Part shown: in pieces, positions 53,186-62,065 of the stretch
Numbering within the stretch: the stretch's first letter is position 1
How the letters are laid out: the number at the start of each line of letters is the position of its first letter
Source: Actinomadura cremea
Lineage (GTDB): Bacteria > Actinomycetota > Actinomycetes > Streptosporangiales > Streptosporangiaceae
Direction: 5' to 3'
NCBI RefSeq assembly: GCF_014648495.1
Contig: NZ_BMRF01000001.1
Span: 868,001-932,000, forward strand
Length of the DNA stretch: 64,000 bases
Notes under the pieces: generated by a model
The model's input: the letters and a program-made list of their open reading frames with translations, nothing else
Database searches by the model: none
What the model was told of the DNA's origin: nothing
Made by a program: the position numbers and the translations under genes

Positions 53186-54591
53186 CGATCACCGAGACCG
53201 CGCAGTCCCCGGCCCTCGCCGCGTACTGCACGCAACCGATCTTCCAGCCCGGACCGGACGTCTACATCACCGGCAACCCGTACCGGCGGCCGATCGGCCC
53301 GGTCGCCCCGGCCGTCGACTTCGGCGTCCCCGCCACCCTCGCGCAGTTCCTCGGGCCCGGCCAGCTCGCCGCCGGGCGGATCCTGTGCAACGCCTACGAG
53401 AGCGACATGATCCTCCTGCCGCCCGGGGGGCTCGCCACCGCCAAGGACGACTTCGACCTCTTCTACGGCGACGAGGTCCGGCGGCTCCGCGACACCGTCC
53501 GTCCCGGCCTGGAGCGCTACGCGTTCTCCTTCCTCGACGACGCGGTCCCGGTGCCGCCCGTCCGGACCCTCGACGACCTGCAGGAGTACTTCCTCGCCGA
53601 GGTCGGCGGCGCGGGCGCCCCCGCCGACGCGTCCGGGGTGAACCCCGCCGTCGACACCGCCGCCCCGGTCGGCGGCACCATGCGGGCGATCACCGAGTGC
53701 CGGCACCCCGAGGAGGCCGCCGGCCTGCACCTGATCCAGCTCGCGCTGGACGCGCTGACCGAGGCGTCCGCGATGGCCCGCAACCTCGGCGGCTCCTACG
53801 GCGTCGAGCAGTCCGAGCTCTTCAAGATCTTCAACGACGAGTTCGGGTACGGCGTCTACGGCGCCAAGCACAGCACGATCTTCAAGGAGATGCTCGCCAG
53901 CGTCGGCCTCCGCACCGACCTGCACGCGTACTGGAACTTCTACCTCACCAGCTCCCTCATCGGCGTCAACTACTTCAACTGGCTCACCGAAGACCATCGC
54001 GGGATGTTCCGCTACATGGCGGCGGTGACCTACCTGGAATGGCTGTTCGCCCAGGGGTTCGCCGACACCGGCGTCATGCTCCGCGCCGTCTACGGCGACC
54101 GCGTGGACGCCAAGTACTGCGACGAGCACGCCCACATCGACGTCCACCACGGACGCATGACGTACGAGAACCTCCTCCTCGGGCTGGCGCGCACGCACGG
54201 CGAACTCGTCATCCCCGAACTCGTGCGCGGCATCGAGGACACCAAACTCCTGCTGCGCCTGGGCGACGAAGACTTCCGCGCCCAGATCGCGTGGGCCGAC
54301 ACCCTCGACGACCACACCGGCTCCGCGCTCCCGGCGAACGCGCACGACGACGCGTCCGTCACCACCCTGCGGCCGGGCGACCCGTTCACCACCGGCGTCC
54401 ACGACGCCGACCGGCTCATCGAGGTCGAGGACGGCGCCGTCCACGTGCACGCGTGGGCCACCGACCGCCCGCACCTCCTCGAGAAGGGCGACGTCCTGCA
54501 CGTCCCCGCGCACCGCCTGCACGGCCTCACCGCCGCCTCGTCACGCGCCCGCGTGTCCACCCGGACCGCCGAAAGGACCCACGATGCCTGA
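53182..54591 (+). CDS. Second SznF-like diiron N-oxygenase with cupin domain
   Basis: The 469-residue protein is a paralogue of the first oxygenase. It has the same seven ligands at identical spacing: Glu194, Glu220, His230, Glu286, His316, Asp320 and His323, in LTEASAM, DEFGYGVYGAKH, TYLE and EHAHIDVHH. Its cupin ends GDVLHVPAHRLHG (His447), and one His lies where the HxH pair should be (GVHDAD, 407) without the second. It is thus less degenerate than the first copy but still lacks the full three-His site. The two may act in sequence on different nitrogens or as a heterodimer. ATG overlaps the methyltransferase stop. Confidence 0.85.
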   Translation: MTITETAQSPALAAYCTQPIFQPGPDVYITGNPYRRPIGPVAPAVDFGVPATLAQFLGPGQLAAGRILCNAYESDMILLPPGGLATAKDDFDLFYGDEVRRLRDTVRPGLERYAFSFLDDAVPVPPVRTLDDLQEYFLAEVGGAGAPADASGVNPAVDTAAPVGGTMRAITECRHPEEAAGLHLIQLALDALTEASAMARNLGGSYGVEQSELFKIFNDEFGYGVYGAKHSTIFKEMLASVGLRTDLHAYWNFYLTSSLIGVNYFNWLTEDHRGMFRYMAAVTYLEWLFAQGFADTGVMLRAVYGDRVDAKYCDEHAHIDVHHGRMTYENLLLGLARTHGELVIPELVRGIEDTKLLLRLGDEDFRAQIAWADTLDDHTGSALPANAHDDASVTTLRPGDPFTTGVHDADRLIEVEDGAVHVHAWATDRPHLLEKGDVLHVPAHRLHGLTAASSRARVSTRTAERTHDA

Positions 54592-55675
54592 GTCGCCCGT
54601 CTCCTCCTTCAACGAGTGGGACCCCCTCGAAGAGGTCATCGTCGGCGTCATCGACGGCGCCGCCGTCCCGCCCTGGCACCCCGCCGTCGAGGCGACCGTC
54701 CCGCCCGAGGCGTGGGACTTCTACCGGCGCAACGGCGGCGGCGGGTTCCCGGCCGACCAGCTGGACGCCGCCCGCGCCGAGCTCGACGGCTTCGCGGCGA
54801 TCCTCGAGGCCGAGGGCGTCACCGTCCGGCGCCCCGACCCCGTCGACCAGTCCGCCCCGTTCGGCACCGCCGACTGGTCGTCCACCGGCGGCTCCTCCCA
54901 CACCTTCCCCCGCGACATCGCCCTCGTCGCCGGCGACCAGATCGTCGAGGCCACCATGGGCTGGCGCTCGTACTACTTCGCCACCCACCCCTTCCGGACG
55001 ATCTTCAAGGACTACTTCCGGCGCGGCGCCCGCTGGGTCGCCGCCCCGAAGCCCCAGCTCACCGACGCGTCCTACAACCCCGGCTACGCCGCCGCGAAGC
55101 CCGCCGCCCCCGACCCGAACGACCCGTTCCCGGCGGAGACCTCGGTGATCACCGAGTTCGAGCCGATCGTGGACGCCGGCGACTTCATGCGCTTCGGCCG
55201 CGACATCCTCGTCCAGCGCAGCCACGTCACGAACCGCTTCGGCATCGACTGGGTCCGCCGCCTCCTCGGCGACGAGTTCCGCGTCCACGAGGTCGCGTTC
55301 CTCGACGACCACCCGATGCACCTCAACGCCACGTTCGTCCCGCTGCGCCCCGGCCGTGTCCTCATCAACCCCGAGCGCGTCCCCGAACTCCCCGAGATGT
55401 TCGCGGACTGGGACGTCATCGTCTGCCCGGAACCCGCCATCCCCGCCGACCAGACGATGTACTTCTGCAGCCGCTGGATCGCCATGAACACGCTGATGCT
55501 CGACCAGGACCGCATCTTCGTCGAAGCCCAGGAGACCGAACTTCTCCGCCTCCTCGAGAAGGAGGGCTTCACCCCCATCCCCGTGCCTTTCCGCACGGTC
55601 AACACCTTCGGCGGCGGTTTCCACTGCGCCACCCTGGACGTCCGCCGCCGCGGCCCTCTTGAAGAGTATTTCTAG
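54584..55675 (+). CDS. Glycine amidinotransferase-like enzyme
   Basis: The enzyme moves an amidino group from arginine to an amine, giving a new guanidine and ornithine. The 363-residue protein has the catalytic set of the family: Asp197/Asp200 in IVDAGDFMRFGRD, His246 in HPMHLNAT and nucleophile Cys348 in FGGGFHCATLD. WSSTGGSSHTFPRDIALVAG and QRSHVTNRFGIDWV are family segments. Homologues act on glycine, inosamine phosphates or lysine; the acceptor here is unknown. It overlaps the second oxygenase gene by 8 bp, placing guanidine formation in the same pathway as guanidine methylation and oxidation. Confidence 0.9.
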   Translation: MPESPVSSFNEWDPLEEVIVGVIDGAAVPPWHPAVEATVPPEAWDFYRRNGGGGFPADQLDAARAELDGFAAILEAEGVTVRRPDPVDQSAPFGTADWSSTGGSSHTFPRDIALVAGDQIVEATMGWRSYYFATHPFRTIFKDYFRRGARWVAAPKPQLTDASYNPGYAAAKPAAPDPNDPFPAETSVITEFEPIVDAGDFMRFGRDILVQRSHVTNRFGIDWVRRLLGDEFRVHEVAFLDDHPMHLNATFVPLRPGRVLINPERVPELPEMFADWDVIVCPEPAIPADQTMYFCSRWIAMNTLMLDQDRIFVEAQETELLRLLEKEGFTPIPVPFRTVNTFGGGFHCATLDVRRRGPLEEYF

Positions 55676-55689
55676 CGAGCGAGGATCGT

Positions 55690-56949
55690 ATGTCGCATGA
55701 CAGCGCGGGCGACGAGCGTCCGCTTCTGCTCCTGATCGCGAGCAGCTACTCGGTGTACCGCGCCTACATCCTGGAGTCGGTGTCGGCCCGGTACCGGCTG
55801 TGGCTGCTGAACCCGGCGCCGCCCACGTGGGAGGACCCCTACATCGTCGGGCACACCGTCGTCGACTGCCTCGACCTCGAGAAGCTCGCGGCGGCGGCGG
55901 GGGAGGTCGCCCGCGAACACGAGGTCGCGGGCGTGTTCTGCTACGACGAGGTGTACATCGAGACGTCCGCGCACCTGTCCGCCGAACTCGGCTTCCCCGT
56001 CCTGGACCCGGACGCCGTCGCGCGGTGCCGCGACAAGAGCGCGACGCGCGCGGCGCTGCGGGCGGCCGGACTGCCGCAGCCCGCGTCGCTGGCCGTCTCC
56101 ACCCTGGACGACGCCCGCGCGTTCGCCGACCGGATCGGCTACCCGGTCATCCTCAAGCCCCGCAACCTCGGCGGCAGCATGGGCGTCCGCAAGGTCGCCG
56201 GACCGGACGAGCTGGACGCGGCGTTCGCGCTCACCGACGGGGTCCGGATGGGCGGCATCCGGCAGTTCGACGACTACGTGCTCGTCGAGGAGTTCCTCGA
56301 CGGGCCGGAGGTCGCGATCGAGTGCGTCCTGCACCGGGGGACGTGCACGCCGCTGATCGTCGCCCGGAAGGTGCTCGGCGACGGCCGGATGGCGTTCGAG
56401 GAGATCGGCCACGACGTCGACGCCGCCGACCCGCTGCTGCACGACCCGGAGATGCGGGAGACGCTGCGGCGGGCGCACGAGGCGGTCGGGTTCACCGACG
56501 GGTACACCCACATCGAGTTCAAGCTCACGCCGGACGGGCCGCAGGTCGTCGAGATCAACGTCCGGCTCGGCGGCGGGATGATCCCGTACCTGGGGCTGCT
56601 CACGTCGGGGGTGGACGCGCCGCTCGCGGCGGCCGACGTGAACGCGGGCCGCCCGCCGACCGTGGTGTTCAGCGGGCCGCCGCGCGCCGCGTCCGTCCGG
56701 TTCGGGTACCCGGCGCACGACATGGAGATCACGTCGGCGTCGGCGCGCGAGGACCTCCTCCGGCCGCCGATCACGGAGATCCGGGTCGCCGTGGAGCCGG
56801 GCATGCGGCTGCGGCTCCCGCCGTACGGCCTGGCCCGCAGCGGTTTCGTCATCGCCGTCGGCGACACGCTCGACGAGACCGGCGCGGCCGTGGCGGACGC
56901 CGACCGGTTCTTCACCTTCACCGGGACCCCGCTGGAGCAGGCGCCGTGA
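55690..56949 (+). CDS. ATP-grasp carboxylate-amine ligase 1 (L-amino-acid ligase-like)
   Basis: The 419-residue protein has an N-terminal pre-ATP-grasp domain and an ATP-grasp core: CRDKSATRAALRAAGLPQPA, YPVILKPRNLGGSMGV, VEEFLDGPEVAIECVLH and the metal site VVEINVRLGGGMIPYL. The C-terminal small domain (PGMRLRLPPYGLARSGFVIA) is typical of BacD/carnosine-synthase-like ligases, which join free amino acids through an acyl phosphate. It lies 14 bp after the amidinotransferase and overlaps the MFS gene by 4 bp. The most different of the three ATP-grasps from the third, and only distantly like the second. Confidence 0.88.
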   Translation: MSHDSAGDERPLLLLIASSYSVYRAYILESVSARYRLWLLNPAPPTWEDPYIVGHTVVDCLDLEKLAAAAGEVAREHEVAGVFCYDEVYIETSAHLSAELGFPVLDPDAVARCRDKSATRAALRAAGLPQPASLAVSTLDDARAFADRIGYPVILKPRNLGGSMGVRKVAGPDELDAAFALTDGVRMGGIRQFDDYVLVEEFLDGPEVAIECVLHRGTCTPLIVARKVLGDGRMAFEEIGHDVDAADPLLHDPEMRETLRRAHEAVGFTDGYTHIEFKLTPDGPQVVEINVRLGGGMIPYLGLLTSGVDAPLAAADVNAGRPPTVVFSGPPRAASVRFGYPAHDMEITSASAREDLLRPPITEIRVAVEPGMRLRLPPYGLARSGFVIAVGDTLDETGAAVADADRFFTFTGTPLEQAP

Positions 56950-58196
56950 GCACGCCCGGGAAGCCCGACGCGAAGCCGCCGACGATCATCGCCACCCTGC
57001 GGCAGATGAACGGGACGGTCCGGATCCTCGTCGTCGGCAACCTGATCAGCAACCTCGCCGCGTTCCTCAACGCGTTCCTGGTGCTGTACCTGACGAACCG
57101 GGGGTTCTCCGCCTGGGAGGCCGGGGTCGTCCTGACCGCCCTGATGATCGGCCGGATCTCCGGGTCCGCGGTCGGCGGCGCCGCCGCCGACCGGTTCGGC
57201 TACCGGCGCGTCATCATCGGGTCGATGGCCGGCACCGCCCTGCTGACCGCCGGCCTCGTGCACGTCCCGAACATGTGGGTGGGCGCCGCGGTCGCCGCCG
57301 GCGCGGGACTGACCGCGCAGGCGTACCGTCCGGCCGCGATGGCGTGGGTCGTGGAGCTGACGCCGGAGAACCGGCACGTCATGGTCTTCGCGGTGCTGCG
57401 GCTGACGTTCAACGTGGGCGCGACGCTCGGGCCCCTCGGCGCCGCGCTGCTGCTGGCGTACGCGTCCTACGACGCCCTGTTCTACGTCGACGCCGCGACG
57501 TCCCTGGCGTTCGGCGTCGTCGCGTACCTCGTGCTGAAGGGCGATCCCGAACCGGGCGGCGGCGAATCCGCGGCGGGCGAGCGGGCCGGATACCGGCAGG
57601 TGGCCGCCGACCGGCGGTTCATGCTCGTCGTCCTCGGCCTCTTCCTGACCGCGGTCACCTACATCCAGGGCTCGGCGGCCCTGCCGCTGTTCGTGACGGG
57701 CAGCGGCCACAGCGAGCAGATGTACGCGATGCTGCTCACCGTCAACGGCGCCATCGTGATCGTGTTCGAGGTGCTGCTGTCGAAATGGACGCAGCGGCTC
57801 CCGATCGGGCTGCCGATGACGATCGGGATGGCGGTCCTCGGCATCGGGCACCTGATCTACACCGGGCCGACACCGGTCGCGATCCTCGTGCTCGCGACCG
57901 TCGTGTGGACGTTCGGGGAGGTCATCGCCGCCCCGTCGATGATGGCCTACCCCGGCCTGGTCGCCCCGCCCGCGCTGCGCGCCCGCTACATCGCCGCCGC
58001 GACCGTCCCGCAGCAGGCCGGCTACGCCCTCGGCCCGATCATCGGCGTCGCCGCGTGGCAGGCGTGGGGGTCCGGGGTGTGGGTGCTCACCGGAGCCTGC
58101 GGGCTGGCCGCCGCGGCGTGCGTCGCGGCGGGCGCCGGCATGGCGCGCCGGCGGCCCGCGGCCAAGGAGCCCGCGCTGGCCTCGGCCGCCGAATGA
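56946..58196 (+). CDS. MFS exporter of the cluster product
   Basis: The 416-residue protein has about 12 TM helices. Visible features are ILVVGNLISNLAAFLNAFLV in TM1, motif A GGAAADRFGYRRVIIG between TM2 and TM3, and RPAAMAWVVELTPENRHVMV. This is the single-gene MDR-type MFS pattern. Its position inside the cluster, coupled to the first ligase by a GTGA overlap, suggests export of the end product and perhaps self-resistance. No other resistance gene is seen in the cluster. Confidence 0.88.
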   Translation: MSTPGKPDAKPPTIIATLRQMNGTVRILVVGNLISNLAAFLNAFLVLYLTNRGFSAWEAGVVLTALMIGRISGSAVGGAAADRFGYRRVIIGSMAGTALLTAGLVHVPNMWVGAAVAAGAGLTAQAYRPAAMAWVVELTPENRHVMVFAVLRLTFNVGATLGPLGAALLLAYASYDALFYVDAATSLAFGVVAYLVLKGDPEPGGGESAAGERAGYRQVAADRRFMLVVLGLFLTAVTYIQGSAALPLFVTGSGHSEQMYAMLLTVNGAIVIVFEVLLSKWTQRLPIGLPMTIGMAVLGIGHLIYTGPTPVAILVLATVVWTFGEVIAAPSMMAYPGLVAPPALRARYIAAATVPQQAGYALGPIIGVAAWQAWGSGVWVLTGACGLAAAACVAAGAGMARRRPAAKEPALASAAE

Positions 58197-58230
58197 CCGA
58201 CAGATCAACCGAACTCGAAGGTGGAACCCC

Positions 58231-59490
58231 ATGGACAAGCCGGTCGTCGCGATCGTCCGCCCCTTCACCTCGGCGGCGATGGTCGCCCCCGCGCTGCGGC
58301 GGGCGGGCTTCAGCCCGGTGGCGGTGATGGACTACGCGGGCCCGTCCCTCGGGCCGCTGCACTCCTCGCACGACCCCGCCGAGTACGACGCCGTCATCAA
58401 CCACCACGGCGACATCGACGAGACGATCGCCCGGCTCGGCGCGCTGAAGCCGATCGCGGTCGTCCCCGGCGTCGAGGCCGCGCTGCAGGAGGCGCAGGAC
58501 CTGTCCGACGCGCTCGCCCCCGAGTTCTCCAACGACGCCGCGCTCGTGGACGCCCGGCGGCACAAGTACCTCATGCACCGGGCCCTCGCCGACGCCGGGC
58601 TGCCCGTCCCCCGGCAGATCTGCACCACCGACCCGGCCGCGGTCGCCGCCTGGATCGACCGCGAGGGGCTCGCCGGGCACGACCTCGTGATCAAGCCGCC
58701 GACCAGCGCGGGCACCGTCGGGGTGAGCCGCGCGCCCGGCGGCGAGGGCTGGCGCGAGCGGTTCGACGCGATGCTCGGCACCCGCGACAAGCTGGACGTC
58801 GTGGCCGAGGAGGTCCTCGTCCAGGAGCAGCTCACCGGCGTCGAGTACGCCATCGACACCGTCAGCCACGACGGCCGGCACTCCATCACCGACATGATCA
58901 AGTACCGGCGGGTGCCGTACGGCGAGGGCATCGCGGTGTACGACTCCGTCGAGTGGCTCCCCTACGACACCGGCGCCCACGGCGAGATGATCGAGTACGG
59001 GCTCGGCGCGCTGGACGCCGTCGGGCTGCGCAACTGGGCCGCCCACACCGAGATCATGATGACCCCGGACGGGCCGCGGCTGCTGGAAGTCAACGCGCGT
59101 CTCGCGGGCGCCGGCAACCCCGCGGTCACCGAGATCGCCACCGGCGAGAGCCAGGTCACCCGGATCGTGGACGTGTGCCGCGGGCTCGGCCCCAAGCTCC
59201 CGCCCGGCTACACGCTGCGGCGCAACGTCATGGCCGTGTTCCTGATGTCGCACTCCACCGGGATCGTCCGCAACGCCGAGATCTACGACGCGGCCCGCGC
59301 CCTGCCCAGCTACCACTCGCCCGTCCACCTCGTCCGGACCGGCGACCACGTCGACGCCAGCACCGACCTGTTCGCCAGCATGACGATGGGCTACATCATC
59401 CTCGCCCACGAGGACTCCGCGCAGATCCACGCCGACCGGGAGGCCATCCGCGCCATCGAGAAGGACCTGGACGTCGAGGCCGACGCCTGA
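58231..59490 (+). CDS. ATP-grasp ligase 2
   Basis: The 419-residue protein has an ATP-grasp core: DARRHKYLMHRALADAGLPV, DLVIKPPTSAGTVGVSRAP, EEVLVQEQLTGVEYAIDTV and the metal-binding LLEVNARLAGAGNP. The C-terminal half shows RRNVMAVFLMSHSTGIVRN. It resembles the biotin-carboxylase-like/amino-acid ligase group and probably forms a second amide bond. GGTGG precedes ATG 58231, 34 bp after the exporter. The stop shares one base with the next ATG. Confidence 0.88.
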   Translation: MDKPVVAIVRPFTSAAMVAPALRRAGFSPVAVMDYAGPSLGPLHSSHDPAEYDAVINHHGDIDETIARLGALKPIAVVPGVEAALQEAQDLSDALAPEFSNDAALVDARRHKYLMHRALADAGLPVPRQICTTDPAAVAAWIDREGLAGHDLVIKPPTSAGTVGVSRAPGGEGWRERFDAMLGTRDKLDVVAEEVLVQEQLTGVEYAIDTVSHDGRHSITDMIKYRRVPYGEGIAVYDSVEWLPYDTGAHGEMIEYGLGALDAVGLRNWAAHTEIMMTPDGPRLLEVNARLAGAGNPAVTEIATGESQVTRIVDVCRGLGPKLPPGYTLRRNVMAVFLMSHSTGIVRNAEIYDAARALPSYHSPVHLVRTGDHVDASTDLFASMTMGYIILAHEDSAQIHADREAIRAIEKDLDVEADA

Positions 59491-60764
59491 TGGTCACCGC
59501 GAAGTACCTGGACGCCTGCGCCGCCGACCCCGCGCTGCGCAACGTCATGGCGTCCGCCGACCTCCCCGAGTCGTTCGCGGAGGCCTGGGGCAAGTACCTG
59601 CTGCCCCGCCCGATGTTCTGCGACGAGGACGGCGTCCGCCGCGCGGCCGACGACCTGTCCGGGCTGTTCCGCCTGCTCACGTCCCTGCCGGACCGCCTGT
59701 TCGGCGGGGACGTCCGCGCGTTCTGCGCCGCGCTCGGCATGGACGAGCGGCGCATCGACATCATGTCCCGCTTCTCCGGCGAACCCATCCTCTACGGACG
59801 CGCCGACCTCTACCAGGAGGGATCGGGCTACCGGCTGATGGAGTTCAACGTCGGCAGCGAACTCGGCGGCGTCGACGTCAGCGAGAGCGGCCGCGCGCTC
59901 CTGGAGGCCAGGCCGTTCCGCGCGTTCGCCGAGGACCACGGCCTCACGCACGTCGACACCACCGCGGCGATCGCACGCCAGTTCGTCCAGGCCACCGGCA
60001 CGGACGCCCCGGTCGTCGCGACGCTCGAAGGCGTCGACGGCATCGCGGCGTACGAGGCGCTGCACCGCTCGTTCCAGGACGCGATGCGCCGCCACGGCGT
60101 CGACCTCGTCTACGGCGAGGTCGACCAGGTGCAGACCCGCGACGGGCGCCTGTACCTCCACGGCAAGCCCATCGACCTGGTCCTGCGCTACTACAGCACG
60201 AACCAGATCGCGCGCGACGACCGCAACGAGCGTCCCGCCGAAACGGTCCAGCGCGCCCACGAGGACGGGCGCGTCGTCCTGTGGACGCCCGTGAGCAACG
60301 GCATGTTCGGCTACAAGAGCTGCCTCGCGCTGCTCTCCGGATGCGACCTGCCGCCCGGCGACCGGGCCCTCGTCGACCGCGTCCTCCCCTGGACCCGGGC
60401 CCTCACGCCCGACCTCGCCGAACGCGTCCGCGCCGAACGGGAGACCGTGATCCTCAAACCGGTCGCGGGCCTGTCCGGCCGCGGCATCCGCGCGGGCTGG
60501 GACCAGACCGACCGCGAGTGGGCCGGCACCGTCGCCGAGTGCCTCCGCGAGCCGTACATCGCGCAGCGCCGCATCGTCGCGAACCGCGAACCCGTCATGG
60601 ACCCCGGCACCGGCGAGATCACCGACTGGTCCGCCGTCTGGGGCGTCTTCGCGTTCCCGGACGGCTACGGCGGCGCGTTCTGCCGGGCCGTCCCCGACGG
60701 CGGCGGCTCCGTCGTCAACCTCGGCACCACCGGCGCCCGCGTCACGTCCGTGTTCCACCACTAG
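59490..60764 (+). CDS. ATP-grasp-like ligase 3 (glutathionylspermidine-synthase-like/permuted type)
   Basis: The 424-residue protein differs from the other two. The N-terminal half shows LYQEGSGYRLMEFNVGSELG, an acidic metal-binding motif that in classical ATP-grasps lies C-terminal. The ATP-binding Lys strand ETVILKPVAGLSGRGIRAG and PYIAQRRIVANREPVM come late. This order suggests a circularly permuted or glutathionylspermidine-synthase-like ATP-grasp. No family name is certain. The likely role is amide bond formation with an amine or guanidino acid. Last gene of the cluster before a hairpin. Confidence 0.75.
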   Translation: MVTAKYLDACAADPALRNVMASADLPESFAEAWGKYLLPRPMFCDEDGVRRAADDLSGLFRLLTSLPDRLFGGDVRAFCAALGMDERRIDIMSRFSGEPILYGRADLYQEGSGYRLMEFNVGSELGGVDVSESGRALLEARPFRAFAEDHGLTHVDTTAAIARQFVQATGTDAPVVATLEGVDGIAAYEALHRSFQDAMRRHGVDLVYGEVDQVQTRDGRLYLHGKPIDLVLRYYSTNQIARDDRNERPAETVQRAHEDGRVVLWTPVSNGMFGYKSCLALLSGCDLPPGDRALVDRVLPWTRALTPDLAERVRAERETVILKPVAGLSGRGIRAGWDQTDREWAGTVAECLREPYIAQRRIVANREPVMDPGTGEITDWSAVWGVFAFPDGYGGAFCRAVPDGGGSVVNLGTTGARVTSVFHH

Positions 60765-60770
60765 CCACCG

Positions 60771-60799
60771 CCCGGGGGTCGCGCCCGACGACCCCCGGG
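60771..60799 (+). terminator. Terminator at the end of the biosynthetic cluster
   Basis: CCCGGGGGTCG (60771-60781) and CGACCCCCGGG (60789-60799) are perfect complements around a 7-base loop, beginning 7 bp after the last ligase stop. This marks the 3' end of the operon. Confidence 0.75.
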
Positions 60800-60901
60800 A
60801 TTCATCGACGCGCCCGGCCCCCTGCGACGTCCTCCTCGGCCGCCTCCCCCTCACCGCGCAGGCCCGCCGGGGCGATCTCCGGACGAACCGAATCCGGGCA
60901 T

Positions 60902-61435
60902 ATGATCATCCGAATGTCGCCCCAGTTGCTCGGTTTGTTGGTCGGTTCCGGATTCGGCACGGCGTTCGTGATGGCGAACTCGGGCGATCCCGTCCCCGGC
61001 CCCGCGGGGATCGCGCTCCGGGTCGCGGCGGCCCTCTGCCTCGTCGCGGTCGTCGTGACCGGCTTCCGCACGGACCCGCGCGGGGGGCCGGAGCCCGCCG
61101 AACGCCCGAGCTGGTTCGGCCCGAAGTTCGGCCTCGTCGTGATCGCCGAGTTCGCGCTGATCTTCGGCGGAATCGCCGTCCTCCGGGCCCTGGACGCGCC
61201 GCAGGAATGCAACGTCGCCTGGATCGCCCTCATAGTCGGCCTGCACTTCGTCGCGCTCGCGCCGATCTGGAAGCGAACCGCCATCGCGGTACCGGGCGTC
61301 CTGCTGACCGCCCTGGGCGCCGCCGGGATGGTCATGGCCGCGATGTCGCGGGTCGACTGGATCCCGTTCGTGAGCGGAACGCTCTCCGGCGTCGTCCTCC
61401 TCGCCGGATCCCTGTACGGGGCGACGCGCCGCTGA
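60902..61435 (+). CDS. Small integral membrane protein of unknown function
   Basis: The 177-residue protein has about five to six hydrophobic segments (LLGLLVGSGFGTAFVMANSG, IALRVAAALCLVAVVVTGFR, KFGLVVIAEFALIFGGIAVL, VAWIALIVGLHFVALAPIWK, AVPGVLLTALGAAGMVMAAM, TLSGVVLLAGSLYG). The pattern resembles uncharacterised actinobacterial multi-pass proteins. ATG 60902 is taken; 60914 is an alternative. It follows the cluster terminator, so it is probably not part of the pathway. Confidence 0.7.
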   Translation: MIIRMSPQLLGLLVGSGFGTAFVMANSGDPVPGPAGIALRVAAALCLVAVVVTGFRTDPRGGPEPAERPSWFGPKFGLVVIAEFALIFGGIAVLRALDAPQECNVAWIALIVGLHFVALAPIWKRTAIAVPGVLLTALGAAGMVMAAMSRVDWIPFVSGTLSGVVLLAGSLYGATRR

Positions 61436-62065
61436 CCCGGACGGCGCGAGGCCCGCGCCATCGGGCGCGTGCCTCGGCCTCGAAGCGGCAGGACGGTCAG
61501 CCCCTCACGGACGGGGCGTCATGCCGGTTCATCGACCGCGCAGGGTCGTCGTTCGCGTTCCCCTGCGGATTCGTCGGCACAGGCTCCGGCGCGGGGCCGC
61601 CGCCGCCCTGGCCGGGGGCTCCACCGGAATGGCCGCCCTCGACCGTGCCGGACGAAGTCGGCGACCTCCGCGCCGATTCGCCCCGCGCACCACGGCATTC
61701 GGCACGACCCCGGGATTGAACCTGTAGCCAGGCGGAGAGAGCGCCGGCGGCCGGTACCCCGCCCCGGCGCCGACCGGGGACGAGCCGGCCCCGTCCCGGC
61801 GACGGCGAGGAAGCGGGCCCCGGCGACACGGGCAGGCGCCCGCTCGGTCCGGCGCCGCGTGCGCGGCACCGGCCGTCAGCACGTCGTAGGCGGCTCGATG
61901 TCCGGCAACCCTTTCGCCCTGTCCGGTGCTGTCCGGAGGGTGGACGGAACGCCCCACTGGACGCATCCTCCAATAAACATTGCCGTACATCTGACCGCCG
62001 AAGGCCCTAGCATGACTGGTGCACATCGGACGTTTCCCTAGAACAGGAACAGTTCGGGAGAACAG
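61436..62065. other. 630-bp stretch without a supported gene
   Basis: Open frames here are arginine/proline-rich shadows on both strands with no family resemblance. The last 100 bp (about 61960-62065) are less GC-rich and probably hold the promoter of the following gene; GGGAGAACAG lies directly before its ATG. I see no RNA gene, repeat or operator that I can defend. Confidence 0.5.

Noticed and set aside
50218-54591. Firm prediction of an N-nitrosourea (streptozotocin-like) product
   Set aside because: The cupin three-His site that makes the nitrosourea in SznF is not intact in either paralogue, so only N-hydroxylation is supported.
54616-55662. Shifted plus-strand frame inside the amidinotransferase gene
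   Set aside because: Arginine/proline-rich shadow; the other frame contains the complete catalytic Asp, His and Cys.
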